This document shows positions 5,528 through 12,501 of a stretch of 12,501 bases of DNA, in pieces (the first letter of the stretch is position 1; every line of letters begins with the position of its first letter). Both the position numbers and the translations under genes were made by a program. This stretch comes from Erysipelotrichaceae bacterium (GTDB lineage Bacteria > Bacillota_I > Bacilli_A > Erysipelotrichales > Erysipelotrichaceae). The notes under the pieces are model-generated. The model was given only the letters and a program-made list of their open reading frames with translations, was not told the origin of the DNA and did no database searches. Location: the NCBI GenBank assembly GCA_017419065.1, contig JAFOMB010000019.1:1-12501 (forward strand). The letters run 5' to 3'.

Positions 5528-7432
5528 ATGGATTCGTTGAGTTTAAGCATTATTGAACTGCTGAATCAGAAAGATTCCTTTACTTCTGAAGAAATCGGGA
5601 AGATCCTTTCGGTGTCAGAAAGGACGGTGCGGAACAGGATCAAGGAAATCAATATCGAGATCATTCAGCACGGAGCTTTGATCAATTCTCTTCGCGGCCA
5701 TGGTTACCATCTGGAGGTCATTAATAGCGATTCTCTGACTGAATGGCTGAAAGAACAGTATGACGAAAAGCTGAATATTCCGAATTCTTCAGAAGAAAGA
5801 GTAAACTATCTCATTGATTTTCTGTTGGAGCAGAAAGACTATGTCTATATCGACGATCTCTGTGACCTGCTGTATGTGGCCAGGAACACACTGAGCTCCG
5901 ATCTGAAAAAAGTGGAACAGGAGATACGAAAATACGGACTGTCCATTGACAGAAGGCCGAATCATGGAATCATGGTGACAGGCAGAGAGGTGGACAAAAG
6001 ACTCTGCATCATTGACCGCATCACTCATAACAACCGTTTCTTTCTGGACAAACTCAAGACGGAATCTGTCATCATGACGATCGGGGATACTCTGTCAAGA
6101 GAATTCCACCGGGCGAAATACAAGACTTCAATCGAGAACTATAACGTCATCCGTATCCTGACGTATGTCGCATTCATCCGGGCATCCGGACACTTCCCGA
6201 TCGATTATACAGAAGAAGAAAAGAATTCTTTGAAAGAGACTCTGCCGGAACGCATGCCGGAACTGATCAAGAGGATCCTGCAGGACCTCGGTCCGGACTT
6301 CAGGGTGCTGGATGATGAGAACGAAAAACTGTATCTGGCGATCCAGTTCGCGGGAAGAGGAAATATGGACGAAGACGCTGTTGAAGTCGTACCTGCTGAT
6401 GTCGAAAAGCTCATTGAAGACATGCTGGAAGAAGTCAGAAAAAGTCTCAAGATCGACCTGACAGGAGATTTCGATCTGCTGATGGCTCTTCGTAGTCACA
6501 TGACGGCCATGGACATCCGTATGCGTTATATGATCCCTCTGGAGAACCCGATCCTGGAAACTGTCCGGAAGAAGTATTCTTTAGCTTACGCTCTGGCCTC
6601 CTTCTCCTGTAACTACCTTAGTGAACATTACGGCAAGATCATCAGCGAGGATGAAATCGGATATATCGCTATCATTTATGAACTGGCTCTGGAGAGAAAA
6701 AACAGGCCGGTCCGCAAGAAAAATGTCGTCATCGTCTGTGCTGCCGGCAATTCAACTTCCCGCTTCTTTGCAGAGAAATACCGGGAAGCATTCGGAGACT
6801 ATCTGGAAAACCTCTATGAGTGTTCCGGAAAGGATATTGAACAGTTTGATTTCGAAGGAAAGAAGATCGACTACTGTTTCACGACACTGGATGCAGATTA
6901 TATCCTTCCGGTCCCATGTTACAAGATCTCTCTGTTTCCGTCTGAAGCTGAGATCCGGAGCTTCCGGAATATCTTTGCGTCTGCCGATCTTTCTGACTTG
7001 ATGAGCTATTACCGGAGAGATCTCTTCCTGACGCACCTCCATGCAAAAGATAAAACAGACGCTCTCAATAAGATCATTTCCTTTATGTCAAAACGCTGTG
7101 AGCTTCCGGATGATTTTTCCTCTCTGATATTCCAGAGAGAAAAATACGGATTGACGAGTTTCGGCACTTCTGCTGCCACCCCGCATCCGGTCAGAACCTG
7201 CACGAAGGACAATTATGTCTGTGTTGCGATCCTGGATGAACCGGTAGACTGGGGGAACAACGATGTTCAGGTGATCATCCTCCTCTCCCTGTCGACCGAT
7301 GAAACACAGGACAGCCGTCAGTTCATCCAGGCGACATCCCGTTTCATCAGTAATGAGGAAGCAATCGCCAAACTGATAGAGACAAGAGATTTCGATGAAT
7401 TCCTGAAACTCCTGTCTGCAGAAAAAGAGTAG
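5528..7432 (+). CDS. PRD-containing transcriptional activator, LicR-like (HTH-PRD-PRD-EIIB-EIIA)
   Basis: This 634-residue regulator has the LicR/MtlR architecture and probably activates the PTS operon that follows. An HTH domain covers about 1-60 (EEIGKILSVSERTVRNRI) and a second, Mga-like HTH about 85-150. PRD1 covers about 185-290 and PRD2 about 300-395. An EIIB-like domain starts near 398 with VIVCAAGNSTS and Cys404. An EIIA (mannitol/fructose-type) domain covers about 490-630 with ATPHP and His553. In this family PTS phosphorylation of PRD, EIIB and EIIA sites tunes activity. Here only His324 matches a canonical PRD histidine. The other three expected positions seem to be Leu211/Thr212, Gln273 and Ile383, aligned from memory. 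GGAGG at 5517-5521 supports the ATG at 5528. The gene ends in TAG followed directly by a terminator, so it is transcribed separately from the PTS genes. Confidence 0.92.
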   Translation: MDSLSLSIIELLNQKDSFTSEEIGKILSVSERTVRNRIKEINIEIIQHGALINSLRGHGYHLEVINSDSLTEWLKEQYDEKLNIPNSSEERVNYLIDFLLEQKDYVYIDDLCDLLYVARNTLSSDLKKVEQEIRKYGLSIDRRPNHGIMVTGREVDKRLCIIDRITHNNRFFLDKLKTESVIMTIGDTLSREFHRAKYKTSIENYNVIRILTYVAFIRASGHFPIDYTEEEKNSLKETLPERMPELIKRILQDLGPDFRVLDDENEKLYLAIQFAGRGNMDEDAVEVVPADVEKLIEDMLEEVRKSLKIDLTGDFDLLMALRSHMTAMDIRMRYMIPLENPILETVRKKYSLAYALASFSCNYLSEHYGKIISEDEIGYIAIIYELALERKNRPVRKKNVVIVCAAGNSTSRFFAEKYREAFGDYLENLYECSGKDIEQFDFEGKKIDYCFTTLDADYILPVPCYKISLFPSEAEIRSFRNIFASADLSDLMSYYRRDLFLTHLHAKDKTDALNKIISFMSKRCELPDDFSSLIFQREKYGLTSFGTSAATPHPVRTCTKDNYVCVAILDEPVDWGNNDVQVIILLSLSTDETQDSRQFIQATSRFISNEEAIAKLIETRDFDEFLKLLSAEKE

Positions 7433-7433
7433 A

Positions 7434-7465
7434 GAACATCTCCGGAAGGAGATGTTCATTTTTTT
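7434..7465 (+). terminator. Intrinsic terminator of the PRD regulator gene
   Basis: A perfect 10-bp stem (GAACATCTCC at 7434-7443 with GGAGATGTTC at 7448-7457) with a GGAA tetraloop is followed by A and seven T residues. It begins one base after the stop codon. It separates the regulator from the PTS operon, which therefore needs its own promoter. Confidence 0.95.
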
Positions 7466-7474
7466 CCGTTGCGA

Positions 7475-7539
7475 TTTGGAAAAAGGACGGTTTCAGTTTG
7501 GAAGCTGTCTTTTTTATGATGAAGGTGCAAGGTTAACCA
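7475..7539 (+). promoter_or_regulatory. Candidate promoter/operator of the PTS operon
   Basis: A likely -10 TATGAT (7515-7520) has only a poor -35 (TTCAGT, 7492-7497, 17-bp spacer), as expected of an activator-dependent promoter. TTTGGAA occurs twice, at 7475-7481 and 7497-7503. The two starts are 22 bp apart, or two helical turns, so both face the same side and flank or overlap the -35 region. TGCAAGGTTAACCA (7526-7539), near the predicted start site, resembles a CcpA cre box but lacks the central CG. Binding by the upstream LicR-like protein and by CcpA is inferred. Confidence 0.5.
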
Positions 7540-7568
7540 AGTACACAGAATCGAAGGAGGGTTATCGA

Positions 7569-7880
7569 ATGAACGAGAATTATGAAGAAGTCATCATGGG
7601 TCTGATCCTGAATGCCGGCAATGCCAAGAGCTATGCGATCGACGCATACCGTAAAGCGAGAGAAAAGGACTTTGCCGGAGCAGAAGAACTGCTGAAACTG
7701 GCTGATGAGTCCATGACGGAAGCTCATCATCTGCAGACGACGATGATCCAGGATGAGATCAACGGTCATCCGACACCGATGACACTCCTGGCCGTCCATG
7801 CGCAGGATCACACGATGACAGCTATGACAGTCGTCGATCTGGTCAAAGAAATGATCATCACAATGAAAGAGAGGAAATAA
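7569..7880 (+). CDS. PTS EIIA component, lactose/cellobiose (Lac) family
   Basis: This 103-residue cytoplasmic phosphocarrier passes phosphate from HPr to EIIB. Its helical Lac-family sequence contains AHHLQTTMIQDEINGHP (52-68) and the active-site motif VHAQDHTM (76-83). His77 is the predicted phosphorylated residue, and Asp80 matches the metal-binding Asp of the trimeric LacA fold. The ATG at 7569 has AAGGAGG at 7554-7560. The open frame extends further upstream, but that part is not family-like. It is the first gene of the PTS operon, 2 bp before the EIIB gene. Lactose-, cellobiose- and chitobiose-type EIIA proteins are hard to tell apart; the EIIC and GH1 neighbours favour a beta-glucoside such as cellobiose. 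Confidence 0.93.
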   Translation: MNENYEEVIMGLILNAGNAKSYAIDAYRKAREKDFAGAEELLKLADESMTEAHHLQTTMIQDEINGHPTPMTLLAVHAQDHTMTAMTVVDLVKEMIITMKERK

Positions 7881-7882
7881 GA

Positions 7883-8191
7883 ATGAGGAAAATCGTACTG
7901 GTCTGTGCTCAGGGCATGTCTACCGGCATGCTGATGAACAAGATGAGAGCCGCTGCAGAAAAGCAGAAATATGAATGCTCTATAGAAGCCTATGCTGTTT
8001 CTCAGGCAAAGAGCAAGGCAGATGATGCCGATGTCATCCTGGTAGGACCACAGGTCCGCTATGAACTCGACAATGTCAAGAGTATGTTCCCGGGGAAGCC
8101 GGTCGAAGTTATCAATATGACAGATTACGGCCGTCTCAACGGAGAAGGCGTCCTGAATACCGCTAAGAAGCTTATCGGTGACACTAAATAA
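7883..8191 (+). CDS. PTS EIIB component, lactose/cellobiose family
   Basis: This 102-residue protein accepts phosphate from EIIA and gives it to the sugar bound by EIIC. The N-terminus is KIVLVCAQGMSTGMLM, with phosphoryl-accepting Cys8 in the P-loop CAQGMSTG. Later segments DADVILVGPQVRYEL (48-62) and KPVEVINMTDYGRLNGEGVL (72-91) match the E. coli ChbB pattern closely. It follows the EIIA stop by 2 bp. The ribosome binding site AGAGGAAA (7869-7876) lies within the end of the EIIA gene, so translation is probably coupled. Full length for the family. Confidence 0.95.
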   Translation: MRKIVLVCAQGMSTGMLMNKMRAAAEKQKYECSIEAYAVSQAKSKADDADVILVGPQVRYELDNVKSMFPGKPVEVINMTDYGRLNGEGVLNTAKKLIGDTK

Positions 8192-8208
8192 GAAAGAGGA
8201 AAAAAGAA

Positions 8209-9495
8209 ATGAGTACTTTAGATAAGATCACAAACAAGATCATGAAGTTTGCTCAGCTGCGTTATGTCAAGATCATCATGAACGCATTCATGAGCATTGC
8301 TGCCTTCTCTATCGGTGCATCACTGTTCTCTCTGTTACGTTCTATCCCGATCCCGTTCTGGCAGACATTCCTGACCAACACGGGACTCACGAACATCCTG
8401 AACATCCCGATCGCCATGGTCTCCAACCTCTATGCCATCATGCTTGCTTTCTGCATTGGCTATGAAGTGGCTAATTCGTATAATGCCAAGCCGCTTCCGG
8501 CTGCCATGATCGCCTTCGGTGCCTTCATGATCCTGACGCCGTTTGAAGCGAATGTCGCTTTACAGAACGGTGAAGAAGTTGTCAGAGGTATTGCGCAGAA
8601 CGTATTGAGTGTCGGTCCGTTAGGATCTCAGGGCATCTTCTTAGCGATGTTTGCCGGTATCCTGGCTGCCAGACTCTACATCCTTCTTGTTGAAAAGAAT
8701 ATCAAACTGAAGATGCCGGAAAGTTTACCGCCTGCCGTTGCCGGAATGTTCGAAACAATGATCCCGGCCGGTCTGGTCTTCATCGTCTTCATCATCATCC
8801 GTCTTCTGTTCGCGCAGACTTCCTTCGGAACTGCTCAGAACTTCATTTACGGCGTACTGCAGGCACCATTAGTAGGTGTCGGTGCTACTCCGATCGGCGC
8901 TGCGATCTATCTGATGGCTGCTGAGATCCTCTGGATGTTCGGTGTCCACGGCGGTCTCATCACCTATGCCGCTCTGGGTTCTGTCAGAAGTGCTGCTACC
9001 CAGGCCAACATGGCTGCCTTCGCTGCCGGGGAAGCGGTCCCGTATCTTGAATGGACATTACTGACCCCGTTCTCCAACATGCATATGGTCGCTCTTGTCA
9101 TCCTGCTGGTCCTTTCCAAGTCCGAACAGTTCAAGAGCTTAGGCAAACTCGCTTTACCGACGACCATCTTCAACATCAATGAGCCGCTGATGTTCGGTCT
9201 GCCGGTCATCCTGAATCCGATCTGGGCTGTCCCGTTCATCTTATTACCGGGTGTCAACGTCTTCACAACATCCCTCCTGATGAGAGCCGGCATCCTGGCC
9301 AGTTCCACCGGTGTTGCGCTGGCTTCCAATATTCCGGGTCCTATCTACCTCTGGATGTGCACGAATTCCATTACCGGTCTGATCTGGGGTATCGTTCTGA
9401 TCGTTCTCAATGGCCTCGTCTGGTATCCGTTCTTCAAGGTCGCTGAAAAGCAGGCACTGAAGCAGGAAGCGGAACAGGCGGCTGCCGAAGAATAA
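8209..9495 (+). CDS. PTS EIIC permease component, cellobiose/chitobiose (CelB/ChbC) family
   Basis: This is a 428-residue membrane permease that binds and translocates the disaccharide while EIIB phosphorylates it. About ten hydrophobic segments run through residues 25-410. The substrate-site motifs are FGVHGG with His247 and FNINEPLMFGLPVILNP with Glu325. They correspond to the His and Glu that contact sugar in the Bacillus ChbC structure. The C-terminus is a short charged, Ala/Glu-rich tail. AGAGGA (8195-8200) precedes the ATG, 17 bp after the EIIB gene. EIIC is separate from EIIA and EIIB, as in Chb/Cel systems. The family covers diacetylchitobiose, cellobiose and related beta-glucosides, and the exact sugar cannot be read from the sequence. 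Confidence 0.95.
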   Translation: MSTLDKITNKIMKFAQLRYVKIIMNAFMSIAAFSIGASLFSLLRSIPIPFWQTFLTNTGLTNILNIPIAMVSNLYAIMLAFCIGYEVANSYNAKPLPAAMIAFGAFMILTPFEANVALQNGEEVVRGIAQNVLSVGPLGSQGIFLAMFAGILAARLYILLVEKNIKLKMPESLPPAVAGMFETMIPAGLVFIVFIIIRLLFAQTSFGTAQNFIYGVLQAPLVGVGATPIGAAIYLMAAEILWMFGVHGGLITYAALGSVRSAATQANMAAFAAGEAVPYLEWTLLTPFSNMHMVALVILLVLSKSEQFKSLGKLALPTTIFNINEPLMFGLPVILNPIWAVPFILLPGVNVFTTSLLMRAGILASSTGVALASNIPGPIYLWMCTNSITGLIWGIVLIVLNGLVWYPFFKVAEKQALKQEAEQAAAEE

Positions 9496-9542
9496 GGAAA
9501 GGATAGGGCGCTGCTTTGAAGCAGTGCCCTGTTTCTGATATG
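9494..9542 (+). promoter_or_regulatory. Hairpin between Shine-Dalgarno and start codon of the YdjC-like gene
   Basis: AAGGAAAGGA (9494-9503) is the only good Shine-Dalgarno sequence before the likely ATG at 9540, but it lies 36 bases away. Between them is an 11-bp stem (9505-9515 with 9520-9530, one G:T pair, TTGA loop). When folded, only about 10 unpaired bases separate the Shine-Dalgarno sequence from ATG. The stem is followed by GTTTCTG, a weak U-tract, so partial termination or RNA processing between the permease and the enzymes is the alternative reading. Confidence 0.55.
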
Positions 9543-10238
9543 AAACTGATCATCAACGGCGACGATCTCGGCTATACACTGGCGAATACGTACGGAATCA
9601 TTGAAGCTTATCAAAACGGCATCCTGCGGTCTACGACAGCACTGACGAACTCCCGATATATCAGGGAGGCAGCAGAGTGCACAAAGGGTCTGGAAGGCCT
9701 GGGAATCGGCGTTCATCTGACGTTGACTCTGGGGGAAGCGCTTACGGATAATAAAACACTTACAGATGAAAACGGGTACTTCTTTAAAGGGCCTGTCACC
9801 GTCTTTCAGCATGGTCCGGATTATGGTGAGATCTATGCGGAGTGGAAGGCGCAGATCGAAAGATTCATCGAGGTCTTCGGAAGGATGCCGACCCATCTGG
9901 ATTCCCATCACAGCGTCCATGACCGTACACCGGAAGCTCTGAAAGTATCGAAACGTCTGGCAGAAGAATACGGACTGCCTTTACGGGGCTATAATCCGTT
10001 CACGTTCGTGCGGGATTTCAATTCCCATAACGGTACGACCGTTGAAAAACTAAAGGAGATCCTTATTGATCATAAGGACGAGAATATCGAGATCATGTGT
10101 CATCCCGGCTATTGCGATCTGGAGCTCTACCGTCAAAGCAGCAACTCTCTTAACCGGGTGGTGGAATTGGATGTGCTCTGCAGCGATGAGATCCGTGAAT
10201 TCATAAAAGATAACGGGATCGAACTTGTACATTATTAG
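9540..10238 (+). CDS. YdjC/ChbG-family carbohydrate deacetylase
   Basis: This 232-residue protein is probably a metal-dependent deacetylase. E. coli ChbG removes one acetyl group from chitooligosaccharides (or their 6-phosphates) before hydrolysis. The N-terminal motif INGDDLGY (5-12) supplies Asp8/Asp9, GVHLTLT (57-63) supplies His59, and THLDSHHSVH (118-127) supplies the third ligand region. CHPGY (187-191) is a further conserved motif. The start at 9540 gives the family-typical MKLIINGDDLG. An in-frame TTG at 9516 would add 8 residues and lies inside the hairpin. The stop is TAG, 4 bp before the MBL-fold gene. Its presence with a ChbC-type permease suggests an acetylated or otherwise substituted disaccharide, but YdjC proteins also occur in cellobiose operons and the acyl group is unproven. 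Confidence 0.9.
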   Translation: MKLIINGDDLGYTLANTYGIIEAYQNGILRSTTALTNSRYIREAAECTKGLEGLGIGVHLTLTLGEALTDNKTLTDENGYFFKGPVTVFQHGPDYGEIYAEWKAQIERFIEVFGRMPTHLDSHHSVHDRTPEALKVSKRLAEEYGLPLRGYNPFTFVRDFNSHNGTTVEKLKEILIDHKDENIEIMCHPGYCDLELYRQSSNSLNRVVELDVLCSDEIREFIKDNGIELVHY

Positions 10239-10242
10239 AGAT

Positions 10243-11079
10243 ATGAAAATTGTATTCACGAGGGAAAAGATCACAGAACATATTTGGCGTATCTTCGGTC
10301 TCGGCGATACCTGTATGTATTATGTCGAAGGAAAACAGAGAGGTCTTCTGATCGATACCGCCTACGGGATCGGAGATCTGAGAACTTATATTGAAAAGAC
10401 CTTTCTTCAGCCTTATGAGGTGCTGCTGACTCACGGTCACTGGGATCACGCCAATGGAGCCGGACAGTGGGACAGAGTCTATCTTCATCGGAAAGACAGG
10501 GAACTATACCGTTCCTTTACCGATATCTCTTTCCGCAGGGATCGTTTACGAAAGACGGTGAAAGATATCGATACCTGTCCGGAAGAACTGTTTGTGAAAG
10601 ACTTTGAAGGAGATTTTTCAGATCTGGAAGAGGGTATGCGTTTCAGACTGGGCGATGTGACTGCCGAGGTTATCGAAACGCCGGGACATACGCAGGGGAT
10701 CGTTTCCCTGCTGGTTGAAGAAGACAGAACTCTGCTGCTCGGCGATGCCTGCGGTGAGTTCACGTTCATGTTCCGAGAGGAAGCCTCAGCGATCGCCACT
10801 TATCAGAGGACCCTGAAAAAGATCCTTGATCAAAAAGACCGATACGATCGGATCCTTCGTCAGCATGGTTCTTACGGATCTCCGCTTTCTCTGATCAAGG
10901 AGAATATGGAACTCTGTCATGAGATCCTGGAGAAAAGAGACGATCATATCCCCTGGAACTATATGGGTCAGCCGGTCTATGTAGCGAAAAAGATCGATCC
11001 GGACACACACAGAAGAGCGGACGGAAAGTCCGGCAATATCGTTTATTCAATGAATAAACTGCACAAGGAGACTATATGA
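10243..11079 (+). CDS. Metallo-beta-lactamase-fold hydrolase
   Basis: This is a 278-residue soluble enzyme with a complete MBL metal site. THGHWDHANG (63-72) gives HxHxDH with His64, His66, Asp68 and His69. His149 lies in ETPGHTQG, Asp168 in LLLGDACG, and His208 in LRQHGS. No signal peptide is seen, so it is cytoplasmic. The family covers glyoxalase II-like, lactonase and other hydrolases, and I cannot name its substrate. It starts 4 bp after the YdjC-like gene with a weak ribosome binding site, so translation is likely coupled; an in-frame TTG at 10225 is less likely. It overlaps the GH1 gene by 4 bp (ATGA). Locked between a deacetylase and a phosphoglycosidase, it may act on the same phosphorylated sugar, for example removing an ester or opening a lactone. 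Confidence 0.85.
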   Translation: MKIVFTREKITEHIWRIFGLGDTCMYYVEGKQRGLLIDTAYGIGDLRTYIEKTFLQPYEVLLTHGHWDHANGAGQWDRVYLHRKDRELYRSFTDISFRRDRLRKTVKDIDTCPEELFVKDFEGDFSDLEEGMRFRLGDVTAEVIETPGHTQGIVSLLVEEDRTLLLGDACGEFTFMFREEASAIATYQRTLKKILDQKDRYDRILRQHGSYGSPLSLIKENMELCHEILEKRDDHIPWNYMGQPVYVAKKIDPDTHRRADGKSGNIVYSMNKLHKETI

Positions 11080-12494
11080 GAATACTGGAAAACTTTTTAT
11101 GGGGCGGTGCCATCAGCGCCCATCAGTGTGAAGGTGCCTACAACGAGGATGGCAAGAAGCCCGCAACAGCCGATACGATGCTGGGAGGAGACCTGAGGAC
11201 CCATTGGGCCAGTTTCGGGAACCCGATCGATGGGAATCTCTATTATCCTACTCATAGAGCCATTGACTTTTATCATCGCTATAAAGAAGATATCGCCCTG
11301 TTCAAAGAAATGGGATTCAACGCTCTGCGCGTATCCATTGCCTGGTCGAGGATATTTCCGAACGGGGGACTGGATGATGAGAAACCGAATGAACAGGGAC
11401 TTCAGTTCTACGATGACCTCTTTGATGAGCTCTTGCGAAACGGCATCGAGCCGGTCGTCACGATCACGCATTATGAAACGCCTCTCGCACTCTATGAAAG
11501 ATACGGCGGCTGGACGCACAGAGACATGATCTCTCTGTTTGAAAAATACTGCAGGGTCATTTTCACGCGATACAAAGACAAGGTGAAGACTTGGATCAAC
11601 TTCAATGAGATCAATTCGATGATGTTTGTCGGGTGTCTCGGTCCGGCCATCAAGATCGGAAGGAACGATCCAAACTTCGGCCCTGTCATTTATCAGGCTG
11701 CCCATTATATGATGACAGCCGGTGCGATCGCGACGAAGCTCTGTCATGAGATCGTACCGGGTTCAAAGATGGGTGCGATGCTGGGAGGACACAAGATCTA
11801 CGCGTACTCCTGTGATCCGAAAGATCAGCTGATGGCCATGTTTGAAAATGAGAAGCAGTACTATTTCATGGATACGATGATGAACGGAGAGTATCCGTAT
11901 TATGCCGGGAGACTCTGGAAGCAGTATGATCTTCATCTGGATATTCGTGAAGAAGATCTTAGACTCCTGAAGGAGAATCCGTGTGATTACCTCTCCTTCA
12001 GCTATTACTAGTCCATGACGGTCTCTGCCGATGACAGGAAGGAACAGGCTGCCGGGAACATGTCTTCCGCTGCCTCCAATCCGTATCTTAGGACATCGGA
12101 ATGGGGATGGCAGATGGACCCTGCAGGACTCAGGAACTTCATGAACGAACTCTATACGAGATATCATAAGCCTCTTCTCATCGCTGAAAACGGGCTGGGG
12201 GCGAAGGATGTTCTGAAAGACGGAACCGTCGAAGATGATTACCGCATCGACTATCTGAGAGATCATGTGAAGGCCTTCAAAGAGGCGATGGAAGACGGCG
12301 TAGAGCTTCTCGGCTATCTGCCGTGGGGCTGTATCGATCTCATCTCCTGTTCAACAGGGCAGATCTCCAAGAGATACGGATTCATCTATGTCGATCTCGA
12401 TGATGAAGGGAACGGCACACTGGACAGATACAGAAAGAAGTCCTTTGACTGGTATAAAAAAGTCATCAGAAGCAACGGAGAAGATCTGGAGTAA
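11076..12494 (+). pseudogene. GH1 6-phospho-beta-glucosidase interrupted by an in-frame TAG
   Basis: This gene encodes a family 1 glycosidase that would split cellobiose-6-phosphate-type glycosides. It spans 472 codon positions before a TAA stop, normal for the family. Codon 312 (12009-12011) is TAG within FSYY*SMTVS, where the family has one sense codon. No frameshift or loss is seen. Upstream of TAG lie WGGAISAHQCEGAY and the acid/base Glu178 in NFNEINS. Downstream lie SEWGWQMDPAGLR, the nucleophile Glu371 in IAENGLG, and the phosphate-binding region STGQISKRYGFIYVD. Neither piece alone has both catalytic residues. AAGGAG (11065-11070) precedes the start, and the gene overlaps the MBL gene by 4 bp. 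An ATG at 12015, one codon after TAG, could restart translation but has no nearby Shine-Dalgarno sequence. It is either a recent pseudogene, a sequencing error, read-through, or a split enzyme. Confidence 0.85.
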
Positions 12495-12501
12495 ACAAAA
12501 A

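Noticed and set aside
7461..7484. TTTTTCC...GGAAAAA inverted repeat between the regulator terminator tail and the operator region, considered as an antiterminator or riboswitch
   Set aside because: The pairing uses the terminator U-tract and lies before the likely transcription start of the PTS operon. It has a long loop and no further structure, so chance pairing of A/T-rich sequence is the simpler explanation.
9345..9920. 191-codon minus-strand open frame opposite the end of EIIC and the YdjC-like gene
   Set aside because: It is a shadow of two clear family members, with low-complexity composition and no start signals.
11097..11747. 216-codon minus-strand open frame opposite the GH1 gene
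   Set aside because: It is the antisense frame of conserved GH1 sequence and has no recognisable domain.
12009..12011. Genome-wide reassignment of TAG to an amino acid
   Set aside because: TAG is the natural terminator of the DUF3810, PRD regulator and YdjC-like genes, and the regulator's TAG is followed one base later by an intrinsic terminator.

Overview
The window looks like chromosomal DNA of a low-to-mid-GC Gram-positive bacterium (Bacillota). The evidence is strong AGGAGG-type ribosome binding sites, a lipoprotein, short intrinsic terminators, a LicR-like PRD regulator and a Lac/Cel-type PTS operon. A gut or oral Erysipelotrichia-like or Clostridia-like host is plausible, but that is inference. 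All recognisable genes use the standard code. TAA, TAG and TGA all occur as ordinary stops.

Left part (1-3250): a tRNA-Ala gene with anticodon CGC and its terminator lie on the minus strand. Divergent from it is a strongly expressed-looking glycolytic GAPDH gene (gap) with its own promoter and a strong terminator. Next come a YihX-like HAD phosphatase and a lipoprotein of unknown function. The lipoprotein gene ends at a convergent terminator shared with the following minus-strand genes.

Middle (3245-5421, minus strand): a two-gene unit encodes a membrane-anchored DUF3810-type HExxH protein, then an MtnA-family sugar-1-phosphate isomerase 23 bp downstream. No other methionine-salvage gene is visible here.

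Right part (5477-12501, plus strand): a beta-glucoside/diholoside utilisation locus. A LicR-like regulator (HTH, PRD1, PRD2, EIIB-like, EIIA-like) has its own promoter and terminator. A promoter with a TTTGGAA direct repeat then precedes six tightly packed genes: EIIA and EIIB of the Lac/cellobiose class, EIIC of the ChbC/CelB class, a YdjC/ChbG-family deacetylase, a metallo-beta-lactamase-fold hydrolase, and a GH1 6-phospho-beta-glucosidase. The expected logic is import and phosphorylation of a beta-linked disaccharide (cellobiose or chitobiose type), trimming of a substituent by the YdjC-like and perhaps the MBL-fold enzymes, then cleavage of the phosphorylated glycoside.

The most notable oddities are: an in-frame TAG that splits the otherwise intact GH1 gene between its two catalytic glutamates; a hairpin between the only Shine-Dalgarno sequence and the likely ATG of the YdjC-like gene; apparent loss of most PRD histidines in the regulator while its EIIB Cys and EIIA His remain; and an unusual MBL-fold enzyme inside the disaccharide operon. 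I see no CRISPR array, insertion sequence, phage gene or rRNA.
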